The translations under genes and the position numbers were made by a program. Below are positions 16,063 through 25,381 of a stretch of DNA of 37,697 nucleotides, piece after piece. How positions within the stretch are numbered: position 1 is the stretch's first letter; each line of letters opens with the position of its first letter. Under the pieces are notes generated by a model. That model was not told where the DNA came from. It saw only the letters and a list, made by a program, of their open reading frames with translations, and made no database searches. Origin of the DNA: Xenorhabdus mauleonii (GTDB lineage: Bacteria; Pseudomonadota; Gammaproteobacteria; Enterobacterales; Enterobacteriaceae); the NCBI RefSeq assembly GCF_900113945.1, contig NZ_FORG01000030.1:1-37697 (forward strand). Reading direction: 5' to 3'.

Positions 16063-16791
16063 TTAGAGATCAACACTGCTTGGCAGAATAACCAAATCAC
16101 GGATAGTGACATTTCTCGGACGGGTTAACATAAACAGCACCGATTCTGCCACTTCAATAGGCTTCATTAGGCTGCCATTTGCCAAAGCTTCTTCCATTTT
16201 GGCTTTCGGCCAGTCATCCAGCAGAGCAGTGACAACCGGCCCCGGAAGTATCGCACCGACGCGCACACCATATTGAGAGACTTGGCGACGGGTAGAGTGA
16301 ACAAAGGCCTGAACGGCAAATTTAGATGCGGTATAAATCGGTTCCCAAACCACCGGAATCATGCCGGCAATCGAGCTGGTGAACAAGACATCACCGGACT
16401 TCTGCTCAATAAAATGCGGCAACACAGCGCGGACACTACGGAATGCGGCATTGATATTCAGATTGAGCACCTGGTCCCAGACATCGGGATCACCTTCTGC
16501 AACAGGGCCGCCAATATACGCACCGGCGTTGGCATGGAAAATGTCAAGACGCCCGGCTTTTTTCAAGATCCCCTCCAACATGCCGTCAACCTGTTCTGGT
16601 TTCATCAAATCAACGACCAGCGGGATGGCATTTTCGCCCAGCTCGGCGACCAGTTGCATCAGACGTTCTTCAGCCCGATCGATCAAAACAACTTTAGCGC
16701 CTGCTTTGATAAGTGTACGTGCACATTCAAGGCCGATACCTGATGCTGCGCCTGTGATTGCAGCGACTTTATTTTCTAGTGAGATAGCCAT
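16063..16791 (-). CDS. rbtD: Ribitol 2-dehydrogenase (SDR)
   Basis: 242 residues. It oxidises ribitol to D-ribulose with NAD+. The SDR motifs are TGAASGIG (13-20), NAG (88-90), and the catalytic Ser139/140, Tyr153 and Lys157 (YTASK). Long identical stretches to remembered Klebsiella RbtD include [39 protein letters not shown] and [15 protein letters not shown], so the assignment is firm. The ATG at 16791 has GGAG 8 bases upstream. It is first in a two-gene operon with the kinase and divergent from the LacI-type regulator. Confidence 0.95.
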   Translation of the reverse strand: MAISLENKVAAITGAASGIGLECARTLIKAGAKVVLIDRAEERLMQLVAELGENAIPLVVDLMKPEQVDGMLEGILKKAGRLDIFHANAGAYIGGPVAEGDPDVWDQVLNLNINAAFRSVRAVLPHFIEQKSGDVLFTSSIAGMIPVVWEPIYTASKFAVQAFVHSTRRQVSQYGVRVGAILPGPVVTALLDDWPKAKMEEALANGSLMKPIEVAESVLFMLTRPRNVTIRDLVILPSSVDL

Positions 16792-16837
16792 AACGGATAC
16801 TCCGGCAATTTTTTTATAGGACAGAAGGTAATAATTT

Positions 16838-16865
16838 CATCGAGTTCAATGTAGCTCAATCGATG
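16838..16865. promoter_or_regulatory. Candidate operator between rbtD and the LacI-type regulator
   Basis: CATCGA (16838-16843) and TCGATG (16860-16865) form a 6-bp inverted repeat with a 16-base spacer in the 136-base divergent promoter region. A second imperfect pairing (GAGTTC / GTAGCTC) lies inside. LacI-family binding is an inference. Confidence 0.4.
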
Positions 16866-16927
16866 GAGCAGAATTGCGACTTTTTATCTTTGATGTCAAG
16901 CTAAGGCAAAAACGGGGATGAAAATTT

Positions 16928-17953
16928 GTGACAAAGCTCAGACAGAACAAGAAGACGACAATCTACGACCTCGCTGAACTTGCGGGAGTATCAGCCAGTG
17001 CAGTGAGTGCTGTACTCAATGGAAATTGGAAGAAAAGGCGAATCAGCGCCCAGCTCGCTGAAAAAATCACCCGCATTGCTGAGGAACAGAGTTATTCCGT
17101 CAATAAGCAGGCGAGCTTATTACGCAGTGAAAAGTCCAAAATCATCGGTATGTTAGTGCCGAAGTATGACAACCGCTATTTTGGTTACATCGTTGAGCAT
17201 TTCGAAGAAATGGCACGTGAGCGTGGGCTGTTTCCGATAATTACCTGTACCCAGCGTGATCCGGAACTAGAAATCGAAGCCGCCAAAACGATGCTCTCTT
17301 ATCAGGTGGACTGGTTAATTGCGACAGGGGCGACAAATCCAGACAGTATCAGTGAAATCTGCTCTGTCGCCGGTGTTCCTACTCTGAATCTTGACCTGCC
17401 GGGCACATTGGCGCCCTCCGTGATTTCTGACAACTACAGTGGCGCCAAAGCGCTGACTCACCGCATTTTCAAAAAATATGATCAAAAACAAAGGCAAGCA
17501 GAGTCACTGATTTTTGTCGGCGGCAGATTGAATGATCACAACACCCGGGAGCGTATACGGGGATTCAGAGATGCGCATGCCGAATGGGGGCTTCCCGTTG
17601 CGGAAGAAAATATTCTTACCTGCGGATATGCACCTGAAAAAGCCGAAATTGCGCTGCGTAAATTTCCACGTAAAGACGATATTCCAAAATGCGGGTTATT
17701 TGTTAATTCAACGATTTCGCTGGAAGGGGTTATGCGCTGGCTGGCAGAAGCCGGTTACACCCGTAATCACCAGCCAGTCATGGGCTGTTTCGACTGGGAT
17801 CCGTTTGTTGCATTGCTCGGGCATGACATAGAAATGGTCAAGCAGGATGTTCCGGCAATGCTTGATCACATTTTCGCGCTGATAGATTCAGACAATACCG
17901 AAAAACAATTAATTCAAGTCGCTCCCGTTATGATAAGTGGGGCGGCAAGATAG
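16928..17953 (+). CDS. LacI-family transcriptional regulator of the ribitol operon
   Basis: 341 residues from a GTG at 16928 with GGGG about 9 bases before. The N-terminal HTH is TTIYDLAELAGVSASAVSAV (11-30), then LNGNWKKRRIS, and the hinge-helix region NKQASLLRSEKSKIIGML is followed by a periplasmic-binding-protein-like effector domain (GMLVPKYDNRYFGYIVEHFE, IFVGGRLNDHNTRERIRGF). The usual YRPN before the hinge reads YSVN. Being divergent from rbtD suggests it represses the ribitol operon and senses ribitol or ribulose, but the ligand is inferred. Effector domain length is normal. Confidence 0.85.
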   Translation: MTKLRQNKKTTIYDLAELAGVSASAVSAVLNGNWKKRRISAQLAEKITRIAEEQSYSVNKQASLLRSEKSKIIGMLVPKYDNRYFGYIVEHFEEMARERGLFPIITCTQRDPELEIEAAKTMLSYQVDWLIATGATNPDSISEICSVAGVPTLNLDLPGTLAPSVISDNYSGAKALTHRIFKKYDQKQRQAESLIFVGGRLNDHNTRERIRGFRDAHAEWGLPVAEENILTCGYAPEKAEIALRKFPRKDDIPKCGLFVNSTISLEGVMRWLAEAGYTRNHQPVMGCFDWDPFVALLGHDIEMVKQDVPAMLDHIFALIDSDNTEKQLIQVAPVMISGAAR

Positions 17954-18323
17954 AAAACTAGCCCGGTTCTGATAAATACAATACGATTTTACTGAGTGGA
18001 TTAATCATTGCGGGATAATGTTCGCAGTCGTAACAAGGCTATCGTAATAAGAATGAAATACGACAGCGGGCATATTTCCTCATGTATACATTTGTGAGCC
18101 GGTTACTTGGTTTTATTCATCATTTGGAAGACAAAGCAATAAAAATTAAATTAATCAGTGCAATGCTGATTAAAAAAAGAACATGACAACGTGAACTGCC
18201 CCCATAAAGTGGACTGCCTGAACCTTATAATTTGGCCCATTCGAACAGGCCATAACTCATCTAAGATCATTTCTCCCGTAAATTTTTAGGCCAATGGATA
18301 GGCTGTTAGATGAGGAATTGCTT
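17954..18323. other. Intergenic region with a possible IS end
   Basis: 370 bases without a gene. TGAACTGCCCCCATAAAGTG at about 18192-18211, continuing with GAC, resembles the terminal inverted repeat of some IS3-family elements. No transposase or matching second end is seen, so at most this is a leftover IS end. Confidence 0.3.
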
Positions 18324-19541
18324 ATGCATACATCCAAGGTAAATCTCAAACTCTCTGATTTTTTCTCACCAACAATTGCAGCTCTGATTTCAGTATTAGT
18401 GAATTATGGAGGCACTTTTGTATTAGTTTTTCAAGCAGCCGAGCTTGCAAATTTATCATCGGCTCAGATGGCTTCTTGGGTATGGGCAGTCTCAATTGGT
18501 GTTGGCATAACGGGAGCATGGTTAAGTTTCCGCTATAAAGAGCCAATAATTACCGCTTGGTCAACGCCGGGAGTTGCTTTTCTGGCGACAATTATGCCTT
18601 TTACGCCTTATAGCGAAGTTATTGGCGCATATATTATCTCCGCCCTTGGTTTCATTTTATTAGGGCTTTCCGGCGCTTTTGAAAAACTTGTCCGCATGAT
18701 CCCAAGTGGCATTGCCGCAGGGTTGCTTGCAGGAATTTTGCTGCAATTTGGCATTAATGCATTCGGCAGCGCCAGTGTGGATCCCGTACTTGTCATCACG
18801 TTAATTATCTCATATGCGATACTCAAACGATTTACCTCCCGCTTCGCGGTTGTTGGCATTTTAATTATCGGTATGGCTATGCTTATAATCCAAAATAAGG
18901 TTGATTTCTCAGTCGTTCATTTAAGTTTTGCCACGCCTGTCTTTGAAATCCCCCAATTTTCCTTACATTCTCTTTTAGGTGTCGCATTGCCGCTATTTGT
19001 CATTACCCTGACAGGACAATATATGCCTGGCATGCTGGTTCTCAGAAATGATGGCTTTAAAACAAGTGCGAATCCAATTCTGATTACAACGGGATTAGGC
19101 TCCTTAATCATGGCTCCCTTTGGTGCCCATGCATTCAATATAGCGGCAATTACAGCTGCAATTTGCACTGGAAAAGATGCGCACGAAAACCCACATAAAC
19201 GCTATATAGCCGGTTTAGCCTGTGGCATTTTTTATATTTTGATTGGTATTTTCGGTGTTACTCTGGCGACGCTTTTCATGATATTGCCCAAGGCATTCAT
19301 TACAACGCTTGCCGGCCTTGCCCTGCTCGGTACTATCGGAGGAAGTTTAGCTAATTCAATGAGTGATGGCCGAACACGTGAAACCGCCCTTATTACTTTC
19401 TTGGCTACCGCTGCCAATATAACTTTACTCGGCGTCGGAGGTGCTTTTTGGGGATTAATCGCCGGTTTGACAGCCCATCTATTAATTCATGGTAAATATG
19501 ACTTCTTGATAAAAATTAAAGCTAAGAAAGAAAGTATTTAA
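18324..19541 (+). CDS. BenE-family benzoate/H+ symporter-like transporter
   Basis: About 405 residues from the ATG at 18324 (GAGGA 8 bases upstream; an earlier start at 18294 is less likely). About 12 membrane spans, with APFGAHAFNIAAITAAICTG, STPGVAFLATIM and TLAGLALLGTIGGSL matching the BenE/YdcO family of benzoate or related-compound importers. A PGVAF-type motif sits in an inner-membrane helix region. Substrate is not known. The GNAT gene follows 42 bases downstream, possibly in the same transcript. Confidence 0.85.
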   Translation: MHTSKVNLKLSDFFSPTIAALISVLVNYGGTFVLVFQAAELANLSSAQMASWVWAVSIGVGITGAWLSFRYKEPIITAWSTPGVAFLATIMPFTPYSEVIGAYIISALGFILLGLSGAFEKLVRMIPSGIAAGLLAGILLQFGINAFGSASVDPVLVITLIISYAILKRFTSRFAVVGILIIGMAMLIIQNKVDFSVVHLSFATPVFEIPQFSLHSLLGVALPLFVITLTGQYMPGMLVLRNDGFKTSANPILITTGLGSLIMAPFGAHAFNIAAITAAICTGKDAHENPHKRYIAGLACGIFYILIGIFGVTLATLFMILPKAFITTLAGLALLGTIGGSLANSMSDGRTRETALITFLATAANITLLGVGGAFWGLIAGLTAHLLIHGKYDFLIKIKAKKESI

Positions 19542-19583
19542 GCTAAAATCAATTTTCACGTCCTGCATTTAAAAGGAAATCAA

Positions 19584-20297
19584 ATGACAAATTATAATGA
19601 ATATGGCCAACCCATTGGTTTAGCAGTGCCCCATTGGATACCCCGAGAATATCCATCGCTAAATTTAATTGTGGGACAATATTGTCGGCTTGAACGGATA
19701 AACAGCTCTAAGCACGCAGATAGCCTCTATTTATCCTATCAAATGGCACAAGATGACAGAAATTGGACTTACATTCCAGTAGGCCCATTCTCCGAACGTT
19801 CTGAATTTGATAAATATATCGAAGACTTGGAATCATCACAACATTCTCTCTATTATGCAATTATTGATCCCTTAACTGGAAATGCCTTAGGCACATTAGC
19901 ATTAATGAGAATTGATCCACAAAATGGAACTATAGAAATAGGCCATGTTGTTTATTCTCCGAAATTGAAAAAAACCCGCATTGCTACGGAGGCTCAATTT
20001 TTATTAATGAACTATGCTCTGGAGCAGTTAGGCTACCGTCGTTATGAATGGAAATGTGATGCTTTAAATGAGCCATCTCGTAAGGCGGCAATTCGGTTAG
20101 GATTCACTTTTGAAGGTATTTTCCGCAATGCCATCGTTTATAAAGGCCGCTCTAGGGATACCGCGTGGTATTCTATTACAAATGAAGATTGGCCCGTCTT
20201 AAAACGTACTTTTGAAGAATGGTTATCTCCATCCAATTTTGATGATAATGGAAACCAATTGCTCACCTTATCTTTTCAATACGTTAGAAAGGCGTAA
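19584..20297 (+). CDS. GNAT-family N-acetyltransferase, RimJ/RimL type
   Basis: 237 residues, with AAAAGGAAATCAAA before the ATG. The RimJ/RimL-type layout is seen: RLERINSSKHADSLY near the start, then WTYIPVGPFSERSEFDKYIE, IGHVVYSPKLKKTRIATEAQ (acetyl-CoA pocket) and WKCDALNEPSRKAAIRLGFT, EGIFRNAIVYKGRSRDTAW. Such enzymes acetylate protein N-termini, amino acids or antibiotics with acetyl-CoA; the substrate here is unknown. The 3' end overlaps the MocR gene by about 30 bases, tail to tail. Confidence 0.87.
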   Translation: MTNYNEYGQPIGLAVPHWIPREYPSLNLIVGQYCRLERINSSKHADSLYLSYQMAQDDRNWTYIPVGPFSERSEFDKYIEDLESSQHSLYYAIIDPLTGNALGTLALMRIDPQNGTIEIGHVVYSPKLKKTRIATEAQFLLMNYALEQLGYRRYEWKCDALNEPSRKAAIRLGFTFEGIFRNAIVYKGRSRDTAWYSITNEDWPVLKRTFEEWLSPSNFDDNGNQLLTLSFQYVRKA

Positions 20298-21764
20298 CAT
20301 GGCTAATTCAATTTCATAATCCGTTAAAGAAGCATAACCTAATATCCAACCTTGTTTTTTATTTTCGCAGGCGTATAGACAACTAAGCCCACGCAACTGG
20401 ACGCCTGCTGTTGCTGCCAATCGAATTGTTTCTTCTTCTGACCACTCAGGCTCAAGTAAACACAGGATTTGCAGCCCTCCTTTTGGTCGCAATACGGTTA
20501 CAATGCCTTTAAGATACTTTTCAATAGCATTGAATATTGTTTCTTGACGCCTTGCGTACAATTTACGCATGGCCCTAATGTGGGAACTATAGTGTCCGTC
20601 TTCTATAAAACGCGCTAACGTCAATTGTAAGATTTGTGGCGTATGCCCATCCATAATGCTACGTGCGTATGTGAATGCGTTGACCAATTCTTGTGGCACA
20701 GCCATGTAGCCTATTCTTAACCCTGGATAGAGGGTCTTGCTGAAAGTACCAAGATAAATCGTTCTTTGGTATTTATCTAAACCTTGAATACATGCCGTCG
20801 GTAAACCTTCATAATGAAATTCACTGTCATAGTCGTCTTCAATGAGCCACTTATTGTTTTCAGCAGCCCAATTAATTAATTCAAGCCTACGCTCCAACGA
20901 TAATGTCACTCCCGTGGGATATTGATGTGAGGGCGTCAAATAGACACAATTAGCGCCGCTGCGATCTGCCCGTAATAAATCGGTGCGAATACCCTGTTCA
21001 TCGACATCAATAGGAATGATTTTTGTCTCTGCGAATTCGAATGCTTTTTTAGCGCCAAAGTAACCCGGGTTTTCCATTAGAATTGGCTGCCCCGCATCCA
21101 GCAATAACTGGGCGCATAAAAACAATGATTGCCTTGTACTACTCAAAATTAATATTTGTTCTGGAGAGACATTGGCCCCGCGTTCGAGATTCATATAAGA
21201 AGCAATTGCTTTACGCAATGATTTAACGCCTTGTGGCTCGCCATGCAATAGCACATTGGAACGATAATCTTTGAGGACTTGGCGATGTAATCGTTCCCAT
21301 ACATCAACAGGGAAATTACGTGTTTCAGGCAAACCCGTAGAGAATGCCCTAACCATTTGCTGGTCAGCAACGCCGCCACTATCAAGGATCATACGACCAC
21401 GCTGGCTTAACCCCGTCTTTGAATCAAATGCATCATGATTGTGCTTTTTACTTTTCAGGTGATTGTGTTTTACACCTTTTAATTCAGCCCCAAGTGTTTC
21501 GGACACATAACTGCCAGAACCTTTCCGTCGAATGATAAATCCATCACGATGCAATTGGATGTAAGCGTTTTCAACAGTATCTCTGGCAACATGCAGTGAC
21601 TTAGCCAATGTTCGGGTTGCAGGCAGTCTGGCGCCCGGGCTGAGTGTTCCATCAAGGATGAGCGACAATAAAGTACGTTGAATGCGTTGATGTAAATCTA
21701 ACAGTTTAAAATCAGCATCATTTAATTTTATCTTTATTGTTTCAAATTCAAATGGTTTTGCCAT
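20268..21764 (-). CDS. MocR-family (GntR HTH + PLP aminotransferase-fold) regulator
   Basis: About 498 residues from the ATG at 21764; a GTG at 21776 overlaps the upstream stop. The winged helix is LHQRIQRTLLSLILDGTLSP, then GARLPATRTLAKSLHVARDT (45-64), followed by a fold-type-I aminotransferase domain. PLP-site residues are present: YLTPSHQYPTG, Asp310-Asp311 (IEDDYDSEF) and Lys343 in TFSKTLYPGLRIGY. MocR proteins such as PdxR and GabR are activators or repressors that sense PLP or amino compounds. The gene overlaps or touches the stop of the alpha/beta-hydrolase gene, suggesting coupling. Its target is not apparent. Confidence 0.92.
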   Translation of the reverse strand: MAKPFEFETIKIKLNDADFKLLDLHQRIQRTLLSLILDGTLSPGARLPATRTLAKSLHVARDTVENAYIQLHRDGFIIRRKGSGSYVSETLGAELKGVKHNHLKSKKHNHDAFDSKTGLSQRGRMILDSGGVADQQMVRAFSTGLPETRNFPVDVWERLHRQVLKDYRSNVLLHGEPQGVKSLRKAIASYMNLERGANVSPEQILILSSTRQSLFLCAQLLLDAGQPILMENPGYFGAKKAFEFAETKIIPIDVDEQGIRTDLLRADRSGANCVYLTPSHQYPTGVTLSLERRLELINWAAENNKWLIEDDYDSEFHYEGLPTACIQGLDKYQRTIYLGTFSKTLYPGLRIGYMAVPQELVNAFTYARSIMDGHTPQILQLTLARFIEDGHYSSHIRAMRKLYARRQETIFNAIEKYLKGIVTVLRPKGGLQILCLLEPEWSEEETIRLAATAGVQLRGLSCLYACENKKQGWILGYASLTDYEIELAMLRLSNVLKR

Positions 21765-21772
21765 ATAGCCTA

Positions 21773-22558
21773 TCACGTTATAAATTGCTTTATTTTATTT
21801 ACCCAAGGAAGAGGGTTTTCAATTTGAACAGCATGCCCACTTTCAATTTCAGCATATAGGCTATTGGGGATCAGTGAACTTACTTTTTTGACCAAATATG
21901 CCGGTATTAAAGTATCATACGTTAACCCTATCACTAACGTCGGAGATGTTATTTTTACCAAATACTCGATTATATCTACGCCTAATCCGATTTTTATTCT
22001 CTCTGCGAGATTTTTCGATTCTTTATTACATATCATGTCTATTGTTTCATGCGAAAATTCAGATAGTTTTTGGGGACTGAAAGCATGAGATAAAGCAAAT
22101 GCCGTTGCCAAACGTTTATTTTTCAGCTCTAACTCATACCAAGTTTTTAGCAACAAATTAAAGCGAGTATCATCATTGGATGCCCAAGGCGCTGTTAAAA
22201 CTAATTTACTAATGGATGAAGGTTGTTTGGCGGCGACAACTGCGGCAACAACAGCACCTAAGGAAGTTCCCACTAAATGAATAGGTTTATCAAAATTACC
22301 CTCTGCTATTATCGAGATAATTTGATCTGCCAGCCCTTCAATATCTAATGAACGGGGTAAGGTGGATTCTCCAGAACCTGCGTAATCAGGAAGAACTACA
22401 TTTTTATTTTCGATAAACTCATTTTTTATATGGGAAAAACTACTATTTCCATCGCTGTTTGTTCCATGCAGAAACATAATTGTCTCAGCATGGTCATTGC
22501 TATTGGAGGGATACAACCTGTATTTAACTGTGGAACCGTTAGAATCTACTGTGTACAT
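21773..22558 (-). CDS. Alpha/beta hydrolase
   Basis: 261 residues. The oxyanion region is FLHGTNSDGNSSF, the nucleophile elbow is GTSLGA (Ser99), an acidic residue follows in TYDTLIPAYL, and the final His is in SGHAVQIENP: a complete Ser-Asp-His triad. It has no signal peptide and is therefore probably cytoplasmic, acting on an ester, amide or similar bond. Substrate unknown. The ATG at 22558 has GGGA about 10 bases upstream. The MocR gene follows with overlapping stop and start codons. Confidence 0.87.
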   Translation of the reverse strand: MYTVDSNGSTVKYRLYPSNSNDHAETIMFLHGTNSDGNSSFSHIKNEFIENKNVVLPDYAGSGESTLPRSLDIEGLADQIISIIAEGNFDKPIHLVGTSLGAVVAAVVAAKQPSSISKLVLTAPWASNDDTRFNLLLKTWYELELKNKRLATAFALSHAFSPQKLSEFSHETIDMICNKESKNLAERIKIGLGVDIIEYLVKITSPTLVIGLTYDTLIPAYLVKKVSSLIPNSLYAEIESGHAVQIENPLPWVNKIKQFIT

Positions 22559-22905
22559 AGTGTTTATTTCCCATTGAAATTTTCATCTATAATTTTTTAA
22601 ATATATTTAAAAACCACATCAACAATGCGTGTTACCACTGTGCCAATATAGAATAATAATATTGGCAACACAAACCAAAAAAAATGGCTCTGATGAATAG
22701 CAACAAGGAAGACAAAAAACACAATTACTATTCTCAGAATAGTAATAACCATTAGATATTAATTGAAGGGGAATAATATTTTCGGAGAAGCGAATTTTTT
22801 TAGACTAGGCCATTTTCACGCTAACAACATTAAATCAATACGTGGTTGAGCTAACCATAGCTACAACCACGTTATATCACTTTAACTTATGCCATTTTTA
22901 CAATG
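22559..22905. other. Intergenic region between the hydrolase and thioredoxin genes
   Basis: 347 bases. It holds the possible small membrane ORF at 22597-22752. The rest is AT-rich and no other element was recognised. Confidence 0.35.
22597..22752 (-). CDS. Possible small membrane protein, 51 aa, two hydrophobic segments
   Basis: Minus-strand ATG at 22752 gives MVITILRIVIVFFVFLVAIH, then QSHFFWFVLPILLFYIGTVV, then TRIVDVVFKYI. Two hydrophobic stretches are separated by a short HQSH linker and ended by Arg/Lys. There is no clear ribosome binding site. It lies 38 bases upstream of the hydrolase start and on the same strand. A chance ORF in AT-rich DNA is quite possible, but a real small membrane protein is worth checking. 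Confidence 0.35.
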   Translation of the reverse strand: MVITILRIVIVFFVFLVAIHQSHFFWFVLPILLFYIGTVVTRIVDVVFKYI

Positions 22906-23235
22906 TCAGGAAGTTAATGCTTTTGACACCATATCCTTAAACTGGGTAAGTGATGCAACACCCACCATTGCATCGACAGGTTTGCCATTTTTGAACACAA
23001 CAGTTGTTGGGATACTGCGGATACCATAACGTGCAGCAATGGAAGGAGCTTCGTCAATGTCCACTTCCCCAAAAGTTGCACTCTCACTCATATCGTCAGC
23101 CAGTTTCTCAAAGATTGGCGCAACCATACGGCACGGACCACACCAAGGTGCCCAGAATCGTACAACAGAAATGTCTGTCTCTGGACTCACCACATTATCA
23201 AAATTGTTTTCAACAAGCTCAATTAGATTACTCAT
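22906..23235 (-). CDS. Thioredoxin-family protein
   Basis: 109 residues, the usual thioredoxin length. The active site is WAPWCGPC (28-35, Cys32 and Cys35), with the cis-Pro loop RSIPT (Pro76) and the buried acidic region VDIDEAP. It has no signal peptide, so it reduces cytoplasmic disulfides. E. coli TrxA is 109 residues too, but the sequence is diverged (DNVVSPETDISVVRFW), suggesting a secondary paralog. The ATG at 23235 has GGAGAGAAG immediately before it. It is divergent from yegD with a 700-base gap. Confidence 0.93.
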   Translation of the reverse strand: MSNLIELVENNFDNVVSPETDISVVRFWAPWCGPCRMVAPIFEKLADDMSESATFGEVDIDEAPSIAARYGIRSIPTTVVFKNGKPVDAMVGVASLTQFKDMVSKALTS

Positions 23236-23955
23236 CTTCTCTCCACATAATGGTATTCACACCTAAAAATCCTTTTATTTCAGCCTGATAAATCAGTTCT
23301 GGAGTTTGTCCATATGGGCTAAGCATATATTAAGTAGAATTTATTTAAGTATTCTATTGAATGTGAAAATAATATCAACCATGTTCGACTTGAATTTTTT
23401 CCCACTGAGGAAAAATTTAATGATGTGACTAATTCGTTGAACTTAAATTATCAAAGAAAAATAGCCTGTTTTTTCAAACTATTGAAAGCATATTTGAGAT
23501 AAAACTGTAACCTTCGTGTCAATTAGGCTCTTACTCCGCCTTACCTTTGCCTCATGAGGCAACTGTACGCACCTTTTTCTACTCAACATAATTACAGGGG
23601 TTAAAATATTTCCTTATAAAATAAAACACTTAAGAAACAAAATAAGCGGATGTTCTGAGATAGAGTTTGACATAAATTAAAATGTAATTCATAGAGTTTT
23701 ATTCATCAACGCTAACTATATGATAGAAATCATCAATCATATTGATAGAAGAAAACTAAAAAAACAGCATTTAATATCAATGAAAAAATAGGGTTAAATA
23801 TATAAATAAAACAGAATTTAAAAATTTAGCCTCTCATTCTATTATTTTATTGATATCCTTATTTTACACTCGCGTTCCAAGCCAGTTTAAGTTAGCATCT
23901 GCGCCCTTTTTCGATTTTCCATAAAAACTTTCCATAAAAGAGGATGAAGAAAACA
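23236..23955. other. Long divergent intergenic region
   Basis: About 720 AT-rich bases between the thioredoxin and yegD starts. It contains a perfect 16-base palindrome TTGCCTCATGAGGCAA (23547-23562), which could be an operator or a hairpin. No gene, RNA or other repeat was recognised. Confidence 0.4.
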
Positions 23956-25308
23956 ATGTTTATAGGCTTTGACTATGGAACATCAAATTGTGCAGTTGCA
24001 GAGATGATCGGAGATACTCCACAATTGATTGCAATTGAAAATGATAATTTCTACATGCCTTCTGCGTTAGCGGCTCCAACACGAGAATCAGTTTCTGAGT
24101 ATTTATTCCGCCACTGGAATATCACGCCAAGGGATCAGTCCGGTGAACAGCTTCTGCGTAGTGCGATAGCGGCAAACCGTGAAGAAGGCATCGAGCTTGT
24201 CTCTGATGACCTTGTCTTTGGGCAAAAAGCATTAGCACGATATTTAGAAGATCCACACGATGTTTACTATGTAAAATCACCGAAGTCATTTCTGGGTGCT
24301 ATGGGGCTAAGGGATACCCAAATCAGTTTATTTGAAGACTTGGTTTGCGCCATGATGGCGAATATCAAGAAGCAAGTCGAAACCAGCAAACAACAGTTAG
24401 TTGAAGACGTAGTCATTGGCCGTCCGATCAACTTTCATGGGCGGGGTGGCGATAAATCCAACCAACAAGCAGAAACCATTTTATTCAATGCCGCCAAACG
24501 GGCAGGGTTTAACAATATTGTCTTTCAGTTTGAACCCGTCGCCGCAGGTTTGGAATATGAATCTACATTGACAGAAGATAAAACAGTGCTGGTCGTTGAT
24601 ATCGGTGGTGGTACGACAGACTGCTCCCTTATCAATATGGGGCCGAATTGGCAAGGAAAGTCAGATCGCAGCGACAGTTTGCTGGCACACACAGGCCAAC
24701 GCATTGGTGGCAACGATTTAGATATTAATTTGGCTTTCAAGCAATTAATGCACCCTTTTGGATTGGGCAGTAAAGTTACCTCAGGCATTGATATGCCATT
24801 GACTCAGTTTTGGAACTCAATTGCTATCAACGACGTACAGGCACAGAAAGAGTTTTATTCACGTCAAAATTTTTCAATACTAAAATCTTTACATCGTGAT
24901 GCCCAAGAACCAGAGAAATTAGCCCGATTAATAAAGGTATATCAAGACACTTTAGGATACAGTTTGGTTCGCTGTGCTGAAGAAGCCAAAATAGCCCTTT
25001 CAGAACAAATTGAACACCGCGTTAAATTAAATTTATTGTCAGAAATCATTGAAATTAACATTCAACGCGATCAAATGGTGGCTGCAATTGAATCCACTAA
25101 ATCCAAGATGGCAAAGTTAGTTAGTGAAGCAGTGATCCAAGGGGGAACGAAGCCCGATGTGATCTTTATGACAGGCGGCTCGGCCAGCTCACCAATTCTC
25201 CGTCAGACAATCGAGCAAGTATTGCCGGGAATTCCTCTGGTTGGCGGTAATTACTTTGGTTCAGTTACTACAGGATTAGCACGTTGGGCAAAAATTTGTT
25301 TTTCTTGA
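23956..25308 (+). CDS. yegD: Hsp70/DnaK-like protein YegD
   Basis: About 450 residues from the ATG at 23956, which matches the E. coli YegD opening (MFIGFDYGT); an ATG 12 bases earlier overlaps the AGAGG ribosome binding site and is less likely. The actin/Hsp70 ATPase phosphate loops are GFDYGTSNCAVAEM, VVDIGGGTTDCSLINMG and FMTGGSASSPILRQ. APTRESVSEYLFRHW and GRPINFHGRGGDKSN are YegD-like. It lacks the Hsp70 substrate-binding domain and ends after the ATPase, as in the E. coli protein. The physiological role of YegD is poorly known. Confidence 0.93.
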   Translation: MFIGFDYGTSNCAVAEMIGDTPQLIAIENDNFYMPSALAAPTRESVSEYLFRHWNITPRDQSGEQLLRSAIAANREEGIELVSDDLVFGQKALARYLEDPHDVYYVKSPKSFLGAMGLRDTQISLFEDLVCAMMANIKKQVETSKQQLVEDVVIGRPINFHGRGGDKSNQQAETILFNAAKRAGFNNIVFQFEPVAAGLEYESTLTEDKTVLVVDIGGGTTDCSLINMGPNWQGKSDRSDSLLAHTGQRIGGNDLDINLAFKQLMHPFGLGSKVTSGIDMPLTQFWNSIAINDVQAQKEFYSRQNFSILKSLHRDAQEPEKLARLIKVYQDTLGYSLVRCAEEAKIALSEQIEHRVKLNLLSEIIEINIQRDQMVAAIESTKSKMAKLVSEAVIQGGTKPDVIFMTGGSASSPILRQTIEQVLPGIPLVGGNYFGSVTTGLARWAKICFS

Positions 25309-25381
25309 TAGGCAGCCTGCAATCAGGTTTTGGTCCAGTAAAAATAAGCAGATCATTCAGCAATTATTATCATGTGCAAAT

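Noticed and set aside
18192..18214. IS element between the LacI gene and the BenE gene
   Set aside because: Only one end-like motif is present, with no transposase or second inverted repeat; kept as a remark on the gap, not as an element.
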